NCBI GenBank assembly: GCA_023401595.1
Contig: JAEXDQ010000034.1
Location: 1 to 5,387, forward strand
Reading direction: 5' to 3'
DNA from: Spirochaetota bacterium
Lineage (GTDB): Bacteria; Spirochaetota; Spirochaetia; Sphaerochaetales; Sphaerochaetaceae
DNA: 5,387 bases
Within the stretch, counting starts at the first letter, position 1, and each line of letters opens with the position of its first letter. The position numbers were made by a program, and so were the translations under genes. The notes under the pieces were generated by a model. It was not told where the DNA came from. It did no database searches and worked only from the letters and a program-made list of their open reading frames with translations. Positions 1-5,145 of this stretch are shown piece by piece.

Positions 1-131
1 GCGACGGGGAGATGGTGTGGAAGTGCAGCAACTGCGGGCACATCCACGTGGGGAAGAAGGCGCCGGCGATGTGCCCGGTGTGTTCGCATCCGCAGGCGTA
101 CTTTGAGCTGGCCGACTGCAAGAACTACTGA
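1..131 (+). CDS. Rubrerythrin, C-terminal fragment (rubredoxin-like domain)
   Basis: This is the 3' end of a gene that enters from outside the window; 42 codons remain, read from base 3 and ending in TGA at 129-131. The fragment has the rubredoxin-like four-cysteine iron site of rubrerythrins: a CSNCG knuckle at fragment residues 8-12 and CPVC at 24-27, followed by the typical SHPQAYFE tail. Rubrerythrins use a diiron ferritin-like domain plus this Fe(Cys)4 domain to reduce hydrogen peroxide in the cytoplasm of anaerobes. The diiron half would lie upstream and is not visible, so a different protein with a rubredoxin-like end cannot be fully excluded, although the AP-x-x-CPVC-x-HPQ-x-YFE pattern is very characteristic. 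No simple T-tract terminator follows; the repeat cluster begins about ten bases after the stop codon. Confidence 0.9.
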   Translation, partial: DGEMVWKCSNCGHIHVGKKAPAMCPVCSHPQAYFELADCKNY

Positions 132-151
132 CCCTCTCACTCGGATAAAAT

Positions 152-239
152 GCGCCCTGCGGCGTCGTTGCGCCAAGGCCGTGCGTTAGGCACTGTCCTT
201 GGCTGTACTTCTTGCAGGGTGGCATTTTCTCCTTCGTGA
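152..239. repeat. Structured repeat, copy 1
   Basis: A nested hairpin is visible. The outer stem is CGCCCTGC (153-160) with GCAGGGTG (214-221), including one G-T pair at 154/220. The middle stem is GCCAAGG (172-178) with CCTTGGC (197-203). The inner stem is GTGC (181-184) with GCAC (190-193), closing a five-base loop. The TTCTCCTTCGTGA box follows at 227-239. Copy 3 differs only at position 220, where a C converts the wobble pair to G-C. Confidence 0.85.
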
Positions 240-271
240 TGCTTACGTAAGATTCGTTGGAATGGACATTG

Positions 272-355
272 GCGAGTCGCGTTGCTGCGGCGAGGCCGTG
301 CGTTGGGCACTGTCCCCGCCTTGCGGCCTAGCCTGCCGATGATTCTCCTTCGTGA
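272..355. repeat. Structured repeat, copy 2 (diverged)
   Basis: This unit has the middle stem GGCGAGG (289-295) with CCCCGCC (314-320) and the inner stem GTGC (298-301) with GCAC (307-310). The two-base and three-base spacers (CC and TGT) are the same as in copies 1 and 3. Two base pairs of the middle stem are changed on both sides relative to copy 1, so pairing is kept; one A-C mismatch is introduced. The outer stem is not clearly preserved. A small extra hairpin, CCGC with GCGG, lies at 316-326. The common box is at 343-355. Confidence 0.7.
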
Positions 356-373
356 TGCCCGTTCGGACAAGAC

Positions 374-461
374 GCGCCCTGCGGCGTCGTTGCGCCAAGG
401 CCGTGCGTTAGGCACTGTCCTTGGCTGTACTTCTTGCAGGGCGGCATTTTCTCCTTCGTGA
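374..461. repeat. Structured repeat, copy 3
   Basis: This is nearly identical to copy 1, shifted by 222 bases. The outer stem is CGCCCTGC (375-382) with GCAGGGCG (436-443), now fully Watson-Crick paired. The middle stem is GCCAAGG (394-400) with CCTTGGC (419-425), and the inner stem is 403-406 with 412-415. The common box is at 449-461. The near identity with copy 1 next to a much older copy 2 suggests recent duplication or gene conversion. Confidence 0.85.
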
Positions 462-475
462 GATTTGCGTAAGGT

Positions 476-862
476 CGTCCGAATGGTTTACCCAAGCATC
501 CATCGGCATGCCGCCGCACTTTCGTTGGATACCGACCGCAAGCCCCTTTTTCTCGCCAAGGCGTGGACAAGGGGTTTGGTTCATGTATGCTTTTCCAATA
601 ACACGACCAGTTATGAAATGTCCGGGTATTCCTGTATACATCAAGGAATTGTCTGAGTCCTTGGAGTGGGGGCATCGTCGAAACGTTGTTGATATGGAGG
701 ACATAACGATAACGAACGGGGATCAGAATGTGGACGATAGGTGACGTTGACCTACAGGACCTAATTTTGTCATGCCGGACGGGGATATGTTGATGAGGAT
801 TTTGGAGAGGCCTGTTTCTTGTCTGGAAGGCATCGGTAGAACAGAGAATTTCCGGCCTGTCT
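476..862. other. Intergenic stretch without a supportable gene
   Basis: About 390 bases lie between the repeat cluster and the end of the minus-strand SdpI-like gene. Open frames cross it on both strands (for example 421-744 plus and 328-675 minus), but they overlap one another, start inside the repeats and show no family I recognise. The visible structures are a long stem at 539-578 with a nested CGCC/GGCG hairpin, and a short inverted repeat TAGGT (738-742) with ACCTA (750-754). No convincing T-tract terminator is seen for either the rubrerythrin gene or the minus-strand operon. It could hold a small RNA or a decayed gene, but nothing proves either. Confidence 0.5.
539..578. repeat. Inverted repeat with nested hairpin
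   Basis: CAAGCCCCTT (539-548) pairs with AAGGGGTTTG (569-578) over ten positions with one G-T pair. Inside it, CGCC (554-557) pairs with GGCG (560-563). Such a structure could belong to a transcript made from either strand. No long T run follows it, so it is not a typical Rho-independent terminator. Confidence 0.5.
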
Positions 863-1561
863 TTATCGTCTGGTATTTGGGACGTCTTCCGTGCCTGAAT
901 GTGTTTTCTTATAGCAACGCATGCTTCCTAGCATGATCGCGACGCTTGCGAACAATAGACTGGCAATCAGCACGATTGTCGGTATGGAAGGGGAGACCGC
1001 CCAATAAGGCAGATGTACCAACACTATGGAAACCATGGTTACGAGTCCGACAAGAATGAAGGCGAAACCGCCCCAGCGGTGCGTCTTGCGCCAGACGTCG
1101 GCGTCCTCCATGACCCAACTGAGCTTGATCGCTACCCCAGGATGACCGAATGGCAATTGGCGCAGATATATTCCAATGGTCAGCATCATCAATGCGAGGC
1201 CCAGTTGGGCGACGATTTCCCCGGTGATGGAAAAACCCAAGGCGTTGACGATCACAAGCCAATGATATACGCCCAGTGCCAGCGCGAACAACCACATGAG
1301 CGACTGATAGTAGAAAGGTCTTTGTCTCGCTTCGCCCTGTTCATCCTCATACGGTACGCAGGAGAACAGAATCGTGGCCAGCCCTGGTAGCAACGCCGTC
1401 AGAAGCAGCAGGAAAACTGATTTTTGCTCGCCCGTCGGCCGGAGCGTCATGACAATCATCTTTGGCAACACCGGTAGCAGACAAAGCGTGCCGACGAATG
1501 TCGCTGCGGTAAGCACATAGAGAACCGCCGTCTTTTTGGATACATAGGCGAAAAGCTTCAT
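863..1561 (-). CDS. SdpI-family integral membrane protein
   Basis: This is a 232-residue protein with about six hydrophobic segments (roughly residues 11-30, 49-67, 86-106, 115-133, 165-183 and 192-213). Its middle part resembles the SdpI domain: the block DVWRKTHRWGG at 155-165 follows a short linker and precedes a membrane segment, as in that family. The N-terminal part (LLPVLP, then a basic loop and a second segment) fits a degenerate DUF1648 region, which often comes before SdpI domains. Bacillus subtilis SdpI protects against the SdpC toxin and helps control its own operon, but most relatives are uncharacterised. The usual N-x-x-x-G-I-R-T-P-W-T stretch is altered here to a form with K146-L147-S148-W149, so toxin immunity should not be assumed. 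The start has a weak GGGG site five bases upstream. The gene lies 25 bases after the PAP2 gene and is probably co-transcribed with it, and perhaps translationally coupled. Confidence 0.75.
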   Translation of the reverse strand: MKLFAYVSKKTAVLYVLTAATFVGTLCLLPVLPKMIVMTLRPTGEQKSVFLLLLTALLPGLATILFSCVPYEDEQGEARQRPFYYQSLMWLFALALGVYHWLVIVNALGFSITGEIVAQLGLALMMLTIGIYLRQLPFGHPGVAIKLSWVMEDADVWRKTHRWGGFAFILVGLVTMVSIVLVHLPYWAVSPSIPTIVLIASLLFASVAIMLGSMRCYKKTHSGTEDVPNTRR

Positions 1562-1586
1562 GACATCCCCATTTCGGTGCGGTCGT

Positions 1587-2495
1587 CTACGCCACAGTCG
1601 GGAACAATGCGGTTCCCTTGATCCGTATCTTGCTTCCTAGGAACGGGTAGAGACCGATCGCCCAGAAACCGCAGAGCAAATATCTGATGAACCCAAAGAC
1701 GATATGAGCCGGCAGAATCGCTTTCGCTCCCATGATCAGGAGCAGGACGGCGATACCGACAAGATAACGAAGTACTTTCCTTCCCTTCGTTCCCTCGACG
1801 GAGTAGTCGACGTATTTTTTTTCCAGCGCGAAACCAAGATAGCCGCCTCCTGCGAGGGCGAGCGTCTTCATCAAGTCGGTCAAGGCGACCGGATCGCCTT
1901 TCCCAAAGGATAGGATGATGGTGATTACCGCCGCGGCGACGGTACCCGCGGTTCCGACTATGAGGGCGTACCGTAAAGACGCCTTGTAGTCGTCGAACAG
2001 GTTCTCATACAGCCGGTAGGTCGTGAGACTGATCGTCATGCCTAGGATCAGGCCTCCGGCGACATCGATGGGCCAGTGTACGCCGAGATACATCCGGGAG
2101 ACGCCGACCAGTACTATGGCGATGGCGCAGATGATGGAAAGAGGGCGTTTCCTTGCGGCGAAAGCGCTGGAACTGTAGAAGGCCGCCGCCGTTGTCGTGT
2201 GCCCGCTCGGAAAAGAGTACCCAGTGGCGGTGCCGAGCCGTTTGCCCTCGATTTCCGGCAGGACTTGGAACGGTCTTGGAGCCCTTACGATCGCTTTGAG
2301 GATGTTCATGGCGACAAGGCTGGTCAGCAGGGTGGAGCAGATCGCGAACCCCTTCTTTTTGTTGACACACCAATAGACAGCCGCCACTACGGCGATAATG
2401 AATCCGGACTCTCCGAGCAACGAACAGATGTTCGCCACTGTATCAAGCGTCGGACTGGCGATCCGCTGGAAAAATCCGAGAATTGCTTCTTGCAT
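1587..2495 (-). CDS. PAP2-family membrane phosphatase
   Basis: This 302-residue integral membrane protein carries the complete three-part phosphatidic acid phosphatase type 2 signature. K67 with R74-P75 forms KX6RP, residues 96-99 are PSGH, and S133-R134 with H140 and D144 forms SRX5HX3D. Histidines H99 and H140 are the expected nucleophile and acid/base residues. Several hydrophobic segments surround them (about 29-44, 49-69, 117-134, 139-157, 175-195, 243-264 and 267-285). Family members remove phosphate from lipid phosphates or diphosphates such as undecaprenyl diphosphate at the membrane; the substrate here cannot be read from sequence. The C-terminal part with extra membrane segments makes it longer than small BcrC-like enzymes. 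I chose the ATG at 2493-2495 because GGAGG lies five bases upstream. The longer in-frame start at 2558 falls inside the predicted promoter and is therefore unlikely. It is the first gene of a probable two-gene operon with the SdpI-like gene. Confidence 0.9.
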   Translation of the reverse strand: MQEAILGFFQRIASPTLDTVANICSLLGESGFIIAVVAAVYWCVNKKKGFAICSTLLTSLVAMNILKAIVRAPRPFQVLPEIEGKRLGTATGYSFPSGHTTTAAAFYSSSAFAARKRPLSIICAIAIVLVGVSRMYLGVHWPIDVAGGLILGMTISLTTYRLYENLFDDYKASLRYALIVGTAGTVAAAVITIILSFGKGDPVALTDLMKTLALAGGGYLGFALEKKYVDYSVEGTKGRKVLRYLVGIAVLLLIMGAKAILPAHIVFGFIRYLLCGFWAIGLYPFLGSKIRIKGTALFPTVA

Positions 2496-2500
2496 GGTTT

Positions 2501-2507
2501 CCTCCCT
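2501..2507 (-). promoter_or_regulatory. Ribosome binding site of the PAP2 gene
   Basis: On the minus strand AGGGAGG ends five bases before the ATG at 2495. It decides the start codon against the in-frame upstream ATG at 2558, which has no such site. Confidence 0.8.
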
Positions 2508-2529
2508 GTATTCGGCGGCTATGTACGTC

Positions 2530-2558
2530 AGTATACTTTGGTTATGCGAAGTGAACAA
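2530..2558 (-). promoter_or_regulatory. Promoter of the PAP2/SdpI-like operon
   Basis: On the minus strand the -35 element is TTGTTC (2553-2558) and the -10 element is TATACT (2530-2535), with a 17-base spacer. The start of transcription would be near 2523, leaving a leader of about 28 bases before the ATG at 2495. Confidence 0.65.
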
Positions 2559-2663
2559 CCTCTTTGACTAGCCTGTTCGTGTACACCTGTTTTGGACGAT
2601 AAGCCGCAACCGCCATATCTGATTGCATAATAGTGAAATACATAGTATGCCCTTCCTGTTTTT

Positions 2664-2712
2664 GAAAATTTTCTCAGGAGGTGTTGACAAAAAGAGCAAG
2701 GTACAGTAACTT
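2664..2712 (+). promoter_or_regulatory. Promoter of tRNA-Asp
   Basis: A perfect -35 TTGACA (2684-2689) is followed after 17 bases by TAACTT (2707-2712), which keeps the three most conserved -10 positions. The AT-rich palindrome GAAAATTTTC (2664-2673) just upstream is placed like an UP element, as is common for stable RNA promoters. Transcription would start near 2719, a few bases before the mature tRNA. Confidence 0.7.
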
Positions 2713-2724
2713 AGCTTCTGCTAC

Positions 2725-2798
2725 GAGGGCGTAGCGAAGCTGGTTATCGCGACGGCCTGTCACGCCGTAGATCGCGGGTTCGAGTCCCGTCGCTCTCG
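2725..2798 (+). tRNA. tRNA-Asp (anticodon GTC)
   Basis: All cloverleaf arms are present. The acceptor GAGGGCG (2725-2731) pairs with CGCTCTC (2791-2797), including one G-T pair. The D stem is GCGA/TCGC (2734-2737 with 2747-2750). The anticodon stem is ACGGC/GCCGT (2752-2756 with 2764-2768), with loop CTGTCAC and anticodon GTC at 2759-2761. The T stem is GCGGG/CCCGT, with loop TTCGAGT at 2779-2785. The discriminator base is G2798, the known identity base for tRNA-Asp. The 3' CCA is not encoded (the next bases are CT), so it must be added enzymatically. The gene has its own promoter and terminator, forming a single-gene transcription unit. Confidence 0.95.
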
Positions 2799-2802
2799 CT
2801 CC

Positions 2803-2840
2803 AAGGACCGCCTTGATTTTTTCAAGGCGGTCCTTTTTTT
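2803..2840 (+). terminator. Rho-independent terminator of tRNA-Asp
   Basis: A perfect 14-base-pair stem (2803-2816 with 2822-2835), built around GGACCGCC and GGCGGTCC, closes a loop of five T residues and is followed by a run of seven T residues (2834-2840). Confidence 0.95.
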
Positions 2841-2848
2841 GCTATACT
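2819..2848 (+). promoter_or_regulatory. Candidate promoter of mnmA
   Basis: A good -10 element TATACT lies at 2843-2848. The best -35 is TTTTCA (2819-2824) with an 18-base spacer, a four-of-six match that sits inside the tRNA terminator. Transcription would start near 2855, giving a leader of about 100 bases. The -35 is weak, so the exact promoter is uncertain, but the tRNA terminator makes an independent promoter for mnmA necessary. Confidence 0.5.
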
Positions 2849-2884
2849 GATCTTGATCCGGACGCCGGGTGCGGACGCTTTTCG

Positions 2885-2907
2885 CCCATGGCTCAGGAGC
2901 CTATGGG
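2885..2907 (+). other. Hairpin in the mnmA leader
   Basis: CCCATGGCTC (2885-2894) faces GAGCCTATGGG (2897-2907). With T2902 bulged out, nine pairs can form around a four-base loop. It lies midway between the predicted transcription start and the ribosome binding site. It has no following T run, so it is not a terminator. I do not recognise a known riboswitch here. Confidence 0.5.
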
Positions 2908-2945
2908 TTCTATCGGACTCAAGCTCATCATACGGGCTTTGCAAT

Positions 2946-2951
2946 GAGGAG
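2946..2951 (+). promoter_or_regulatory. Ribosome binding site of mnmA
   Basis: GAGGAG lies six bases before the ATG at 2958. It selects this start over an in-frame ATG at 2853, which would sit at or before the predicted transcription start and add 35 residues that do not belong to the family. Confidence 0.8.
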
Positions 2952-2957
2952 ACGACG

Positions 2958-4061
2958 ATGAAAGTATTGGTCGGAATGAGCGGCGGCATCGATTCCTCCG
3001 TAGCCGCCCTGTTACTCAAGGATGCCGGGCATGAGGTCGTCGGCGTGACCATGACGATCTGGAAGGAGGACCTTCCCACCGCCGAGAGGCTTCGCAAGGC
3101 GACCGCCGAGACAGGCGTCAAGGTGAACAGCTGTTACAGTCCCGATAAATCCGAGGATATCGAGACTACGAAGACCATCTGCCGCCAGCTTGGCATCGAA
3201 CATTTTACGCTGGATTGCAGCGACTTGTACGAAAGTACGGTCCTGCGCAACTTCCGCGATGAATATCTGGGGGGCCGTACTCCCAATCCCTGCGTCTGGT
3301 GCAATGCTTTGGTAAAGTTCGGGGCGATGGTCGACTACGCGCGGCAACGAGGCATAGAGTTCGACAAGTTCGCTACCGGCCACTATGCCCGCGTCCTGCA
3401 TGATACGGCTTCCGGCCGGTGGGCTCTTCGCCGCGCCGTGGACATCAAGAAGGACCAGACCTACTTCCTCTATCGGCTGAGTCAGGAACAGCTGTCCACC
3501 GTTCTGTTCCCATTGGGGGAAATGACCAAGGATGAGGTCAGGAAAATTGATGAGAAGTATGGATTTCATCGTCCCGGTCAGGATGAGAGCCAGGATTTCT
3601 ATGGAGGAGACTACAGCGACTTGCTCGGGGTGTCCTCCGAACAGGGGAATATCGTCGATACCGACGGCAATATCCTCGGCCGCCATGAAGGTGTCTGGCA
3701 TTATACGATAGGACAGCGCCGGGGGTTGGGTATCGCGGCGCCGAAACCATTGTATGTGCTGGCACTCCGTCCCGCTGCCAACGAGGTCGTGGTCGGGTAC
3801 GAAGAGGACACCTACCAACGGACTGTCCGCGCGGCTCTTGTGAACTGGGGGGTGGCGGAGACCTTGGACGGCGACGCTCCCGTAATGGCGAAAATCCGTT
3901 CTACCGGAGAGCCTCGACCCGCAACCGCCAGACTCCTTTCCGACGGCAGGCTGGAGGCCGTGTTCGATGAACCGGTGAAGGCTGCGACGCCCGGGCAGAG
4001 TCTCGTATTATATCGCGACGACACCATAGTCGCCGGGGGGATTATCGACGAGGCATTCTGA
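2958..4061 (+). CDS. mnmA: tRNA 2-thiouridine(34) synthase MnmA
   Basis: This 367-residue cytoplasmic enzyme has the usual length for MnmA. It activates U34 of tRNA-Lys, tRNA-Glu and tRNA-Gln with ATP and replaces the C2 oxygen with sulfur. The PP-loop SGGIDSS is at residues 8-14. Further family marks are GGRTPNPCVWCN (105-116), ATGHYA (139-144), KDQTYFLYRLS (165-175) and the C-terminal barrel block HYTIGQRRGLGI (248-259). C115 matches the first catalytic cysteine (C102 of E. coli). The second catalytic cysteine (C199 of E. coli) normally follows SQ-D/E-I; here the stretch is SQDFYGGDY (211-219), with tyrosine at the place of cysteine or a short deletion. An extra cysteine, C112, makes a CxxC pair with C115, and C59 lies in NSCYSPD. 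This suggests a variant subtype rather than a broken gene, since everything else is intact. No terminator separates it from nagB, so read-through is possible. Confidence 0.9.
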   Translation: MKVLVGMSGGIDSSVAALLLKDAGHEVVGVTMTIWKEDLPTAERLRKATAETGVKVNSCYSPDKSEDIETTKTICRQLGIEHFTLDCSDLYESTVLRNFRDEYLGGRTPNPCVWCNALVKFGAMVDYARQRGIEFDKFATGHYARVLHDTASGRWALRRAVDIKKDQTYFLYRLSQEQLSTVLFPLGEMTKDEVRKIDEKYGFHRPGQDESQDFYGGDYSDLLGVSSEQGNIVDTDGNILGRHEGVWHYTIGQRRGLGIAAPKPLYVLALRPAANEVVVGYEEDTYQRTVRAALVNWGVAETLDGDAPVMAKIRSTGEPRPATARLLSDGRLEAVFDEPVKAATPGQSLVLYRDDTIVAGGIIDEAF

Positions 4062-4110
4062 CGTCGGTTCTCCCATCGGTTCAGCCTGATATCTTTTCTG
4101 GACGATGAGG

Positions 4111-4139
4111 TTGTGTCGGAGCTTTTCTTATGGTTTAAT
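4111..4139 (+). promoter_or_regulatory. Candidate promoter of nagB
   Basis: TTGTGT (4111-4116) and TTTAAT (4134-4139) are separated by 17 bases. The -10 matches the consensus at five of six positions, the -35 only at its first three. Transcription would start near 4146 and leave a leader of about 120 bases. Read-through from mnmA is an alternative, because no terminator is seen between the genes. Confidence 0.4.
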
Positions 4140-4178
4140 GGAAGCGTCCATAGCTTATCACCAGGAACCGAAGCATCT

Positions 4179-4188
4179 CGCATATGCG
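4179..4188. promoter_or_regulatory. Perfect palindrome in the nagB leader, possible operator
   Basis: CGCATATGCG is a perfect ten-base palindrome about 35-45 bases downstream of the predicted nagB transcription start and 77 bases before its ATG. Amino-sugar genes are often controlled by repressors that bind palindromes, but this one does not match an operator I can name. Confidence 0.25.
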
Positions 4189-4251
4189 GATATGAAATGC
4201 ACGAAGGAGATCGTGGCTGCGTCTTGTATGCCGCGCTGTCTCCGAGTGGAA

Positions 4252-4256
4252 AGGAG
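4252..4256 (+). promoter_or_regulatory. Ribosome binding site of nagB
   Basis: AGGAG lies nine bases before the ATG at 4266. It supports this start over in-frame upstream candidates at 4113 (GTG) and 4197 (ATG), which would add residues that NagB proteins lack. Confidence 0.75.
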
Positions 4257-4265
4257 AGTGTAGTA

Positions 4266-5078
4266 ATGAGAGTCATCATCCAGCCGGATTATGAGAAATT
4301 GTCTCTTTGGGCCGCTCGCTATATCGCGAAAGCCATCAGGGATTTCGCCCCTACCGCTGAAAAGCCGTTCGTCCTTGGGTTGCCGACAGGTTCGTCTCCG
4401 CTTGGAACCTATCGGGAGCTGATTCGTTTGAACCGGGCCGGCGATGTCTCCTTCAAGCATGTCGTCACCTTCAATATGGACGAATATGTGGGTATCCCCG
4501 AGGACCATCCCCAGAGCTACCATACCTTCATGTGGACCAACTTTTTCTCCCATATCGACATCTGCAAGGAGAACGTGAATATCCTCAACGGCAACGCTTC
4601 CGACCTGCTTGCTGAATGCGCGTCGTATGAAGCCCGTATCGCCGCCGTGGGCGGTATCCGCTTGTTCCTCGGCGGGATCGGCGCCGACGGTCATATCGCG
4701 TTCAACGAGCCGTTCAGTTCGCTCAATTCCCTGACCCGTCTCAAGAACCTGACCTACGATACCAAGGTGATGAACAGCAGGTTCTTCGACAACGATATCA
4801 GCAAGGTTCCTTCCACCGCTCTGACCGTCGGCGTGAAGACCGTCACCAACGCCCAGGAAGTGCTGATCCTGGTCAACGGACACGCCAAGGCCCGCGCTTT
4901 GCAGGCTACGATCGAAGGCGGCGTCAGCCAGCAGTGGACCTGCAGCGCATTGCAGATGCATCCCAAGGCGTTGATCGTCTGTGACGAACCGGCCTGTGGC
5001 GAGCTTAAGGTCGATACGTGGAAGTACTTCAAGGATATCGAGTTCGTCAATCTCGATCCCGACAAGCTGCTCAATTGA
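4266..5078 (+). CDS. nagB: Glucosamine-6-phosphate deaminase NagB
   Basis: This 270-residue cytoplasmic enzyme converts glucosamine 6-phosphate to fructose 6-phosphate and ammonia, linking amino-sugar use (from chitin, mucin or peptidoglycan) to glycolysis. The match to E. coli NagB is almost without gaps. The catalytic residues D72 (in FNMDEYVG), D141, H143 and E148 (in GADGHIAFNEP) fall at the same numbers as in E. coli. The phosphate-binding loop LPTGSSPLGTY is at 39-49. Residues that form the allosteric N-acetylglucosamine-6-phosphate site in E. coli, namely S151, S152, R158, K160 and Y254, are also present, so allosteric activation is likely. The start MRVIIQPDY matches the normal N-terminus. 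No nagA or sugar transporter gene is in the window, so nagB stands apart from other nag genes here. It ends before a strong terminator. Confidence 0.95.
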   Translation: MRVIIQPDYEKLSLWAARYIAKAIRDFAPTAEKPFVLGLPTGSSPLGTYRELIRLNRAGDVSFKHVVTFNMDEYVGIPEDHPQSYHTFMWTNFFSHIDICKENVNILNGNASDLLAECASYEARIAAVGGIRLFLGGIGADGHIAFNEPFSSLNSLTRLKNLTYDTKVMNSRFFDNDISKVPSTALTVGVKTVTNAQEVLILVNGHAKARALQATIEGGVSQQWTCSALQMHPKALIVCDEPACGELKVDTWKYFKDIEFVNLDPDKLLN

Positions 5079-5103
5079 TATCGCCGAATAAACGTTGATA
5101 GTC

Positions 5104-5145
5104 CTCTCCCGTATCGGTTCCTCTGGTATGGGAGAGTATTTTTTT
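5104..5145 (+). terminator. Rho-independent terminator of nagB
   Basis: A 12-base-pair stem, CTCTCCCGTATC (5104-5115) with GGTATGGGAGAG (5125-5136), contains two G-T pairs and closes a nine-base loop. Seven T residues follow (5139-5145). It lies 25 bases after the nagB stop codon. Confidence 0.9.

Larger units (their letters stand above)
141..475. repeat. Cluster of three structured intergenic repeat units
   Basis: Three related units lie one after another directly downstream of the rubrerythrin gene. Copies 1 (152-239) and 3 (374-461) match over 88 bases with a single difference (T220 versus C442). A weaker match continues about 12 bases upstream and some 25 bases downstream. Copy 2 (about 272-355) is diverged but keeps the same hairpin plan. 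The hairpin loops are centred near 187, 304 and 409, giving spacings of 117 and 105 bases. Each unit ends with the identical 13-base box TTCTCCTTCGTGA (227-239, 343-355, 449-461). I do not recognise the family. The plan suggests a REP/BIME-like or MITE-like palindromic element. Roles in transcript end formation, mRNA stability or mobility are possible, but none is shown by the sequence. Confidence 0.85.

Noticed and set aside
141..475. CRISPR array
   Set aside because: There are only three units of about 105-117 bases. The repeats are long, diverged and nested hairpins, without unique spacers of regular length.
328..675. Minus-strand open frame of 115 codons
   Set aside because: It runs into repeat copies 3 and 2, has no recognisable domain and no convincing start signal.
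421..744. Plus-strand open frame of 107 codons
   Set aside because: It starts inside repeat copy 3, lacks a clear ribosome binding site, overlaps other open frames on both strands and resembles no family I know.
2496..2558. Upstream start of the PAP2 gene at 2558
   Set aside because: It lies within the -35 element of the predicted promoter, whereas the ATG at 2495 has a GGAGG at proper spacing.
2603..2631. Possible plus-strand promoter with -10 CATAAT at 2626-2631
   Set aside because: No -35 element is found at suitable spacing, and the tRNA has a better promoter downstream.
3012..3818. Minus-strand open frame of 268 codons opposite mnmA
   Set aside because: It is fully antisense to a gene with clear family motifs and is explained by that gene's GC-rich codons.
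4204..4263. Short upstream reading frame before nagB (GTG at 4213, stop at 4261-4263)
   Set aside because: AAGGAG is only three bases from the GTG, too close for efficient initiation, and the peptide of 16 residues shows no leader-peptide pattern.
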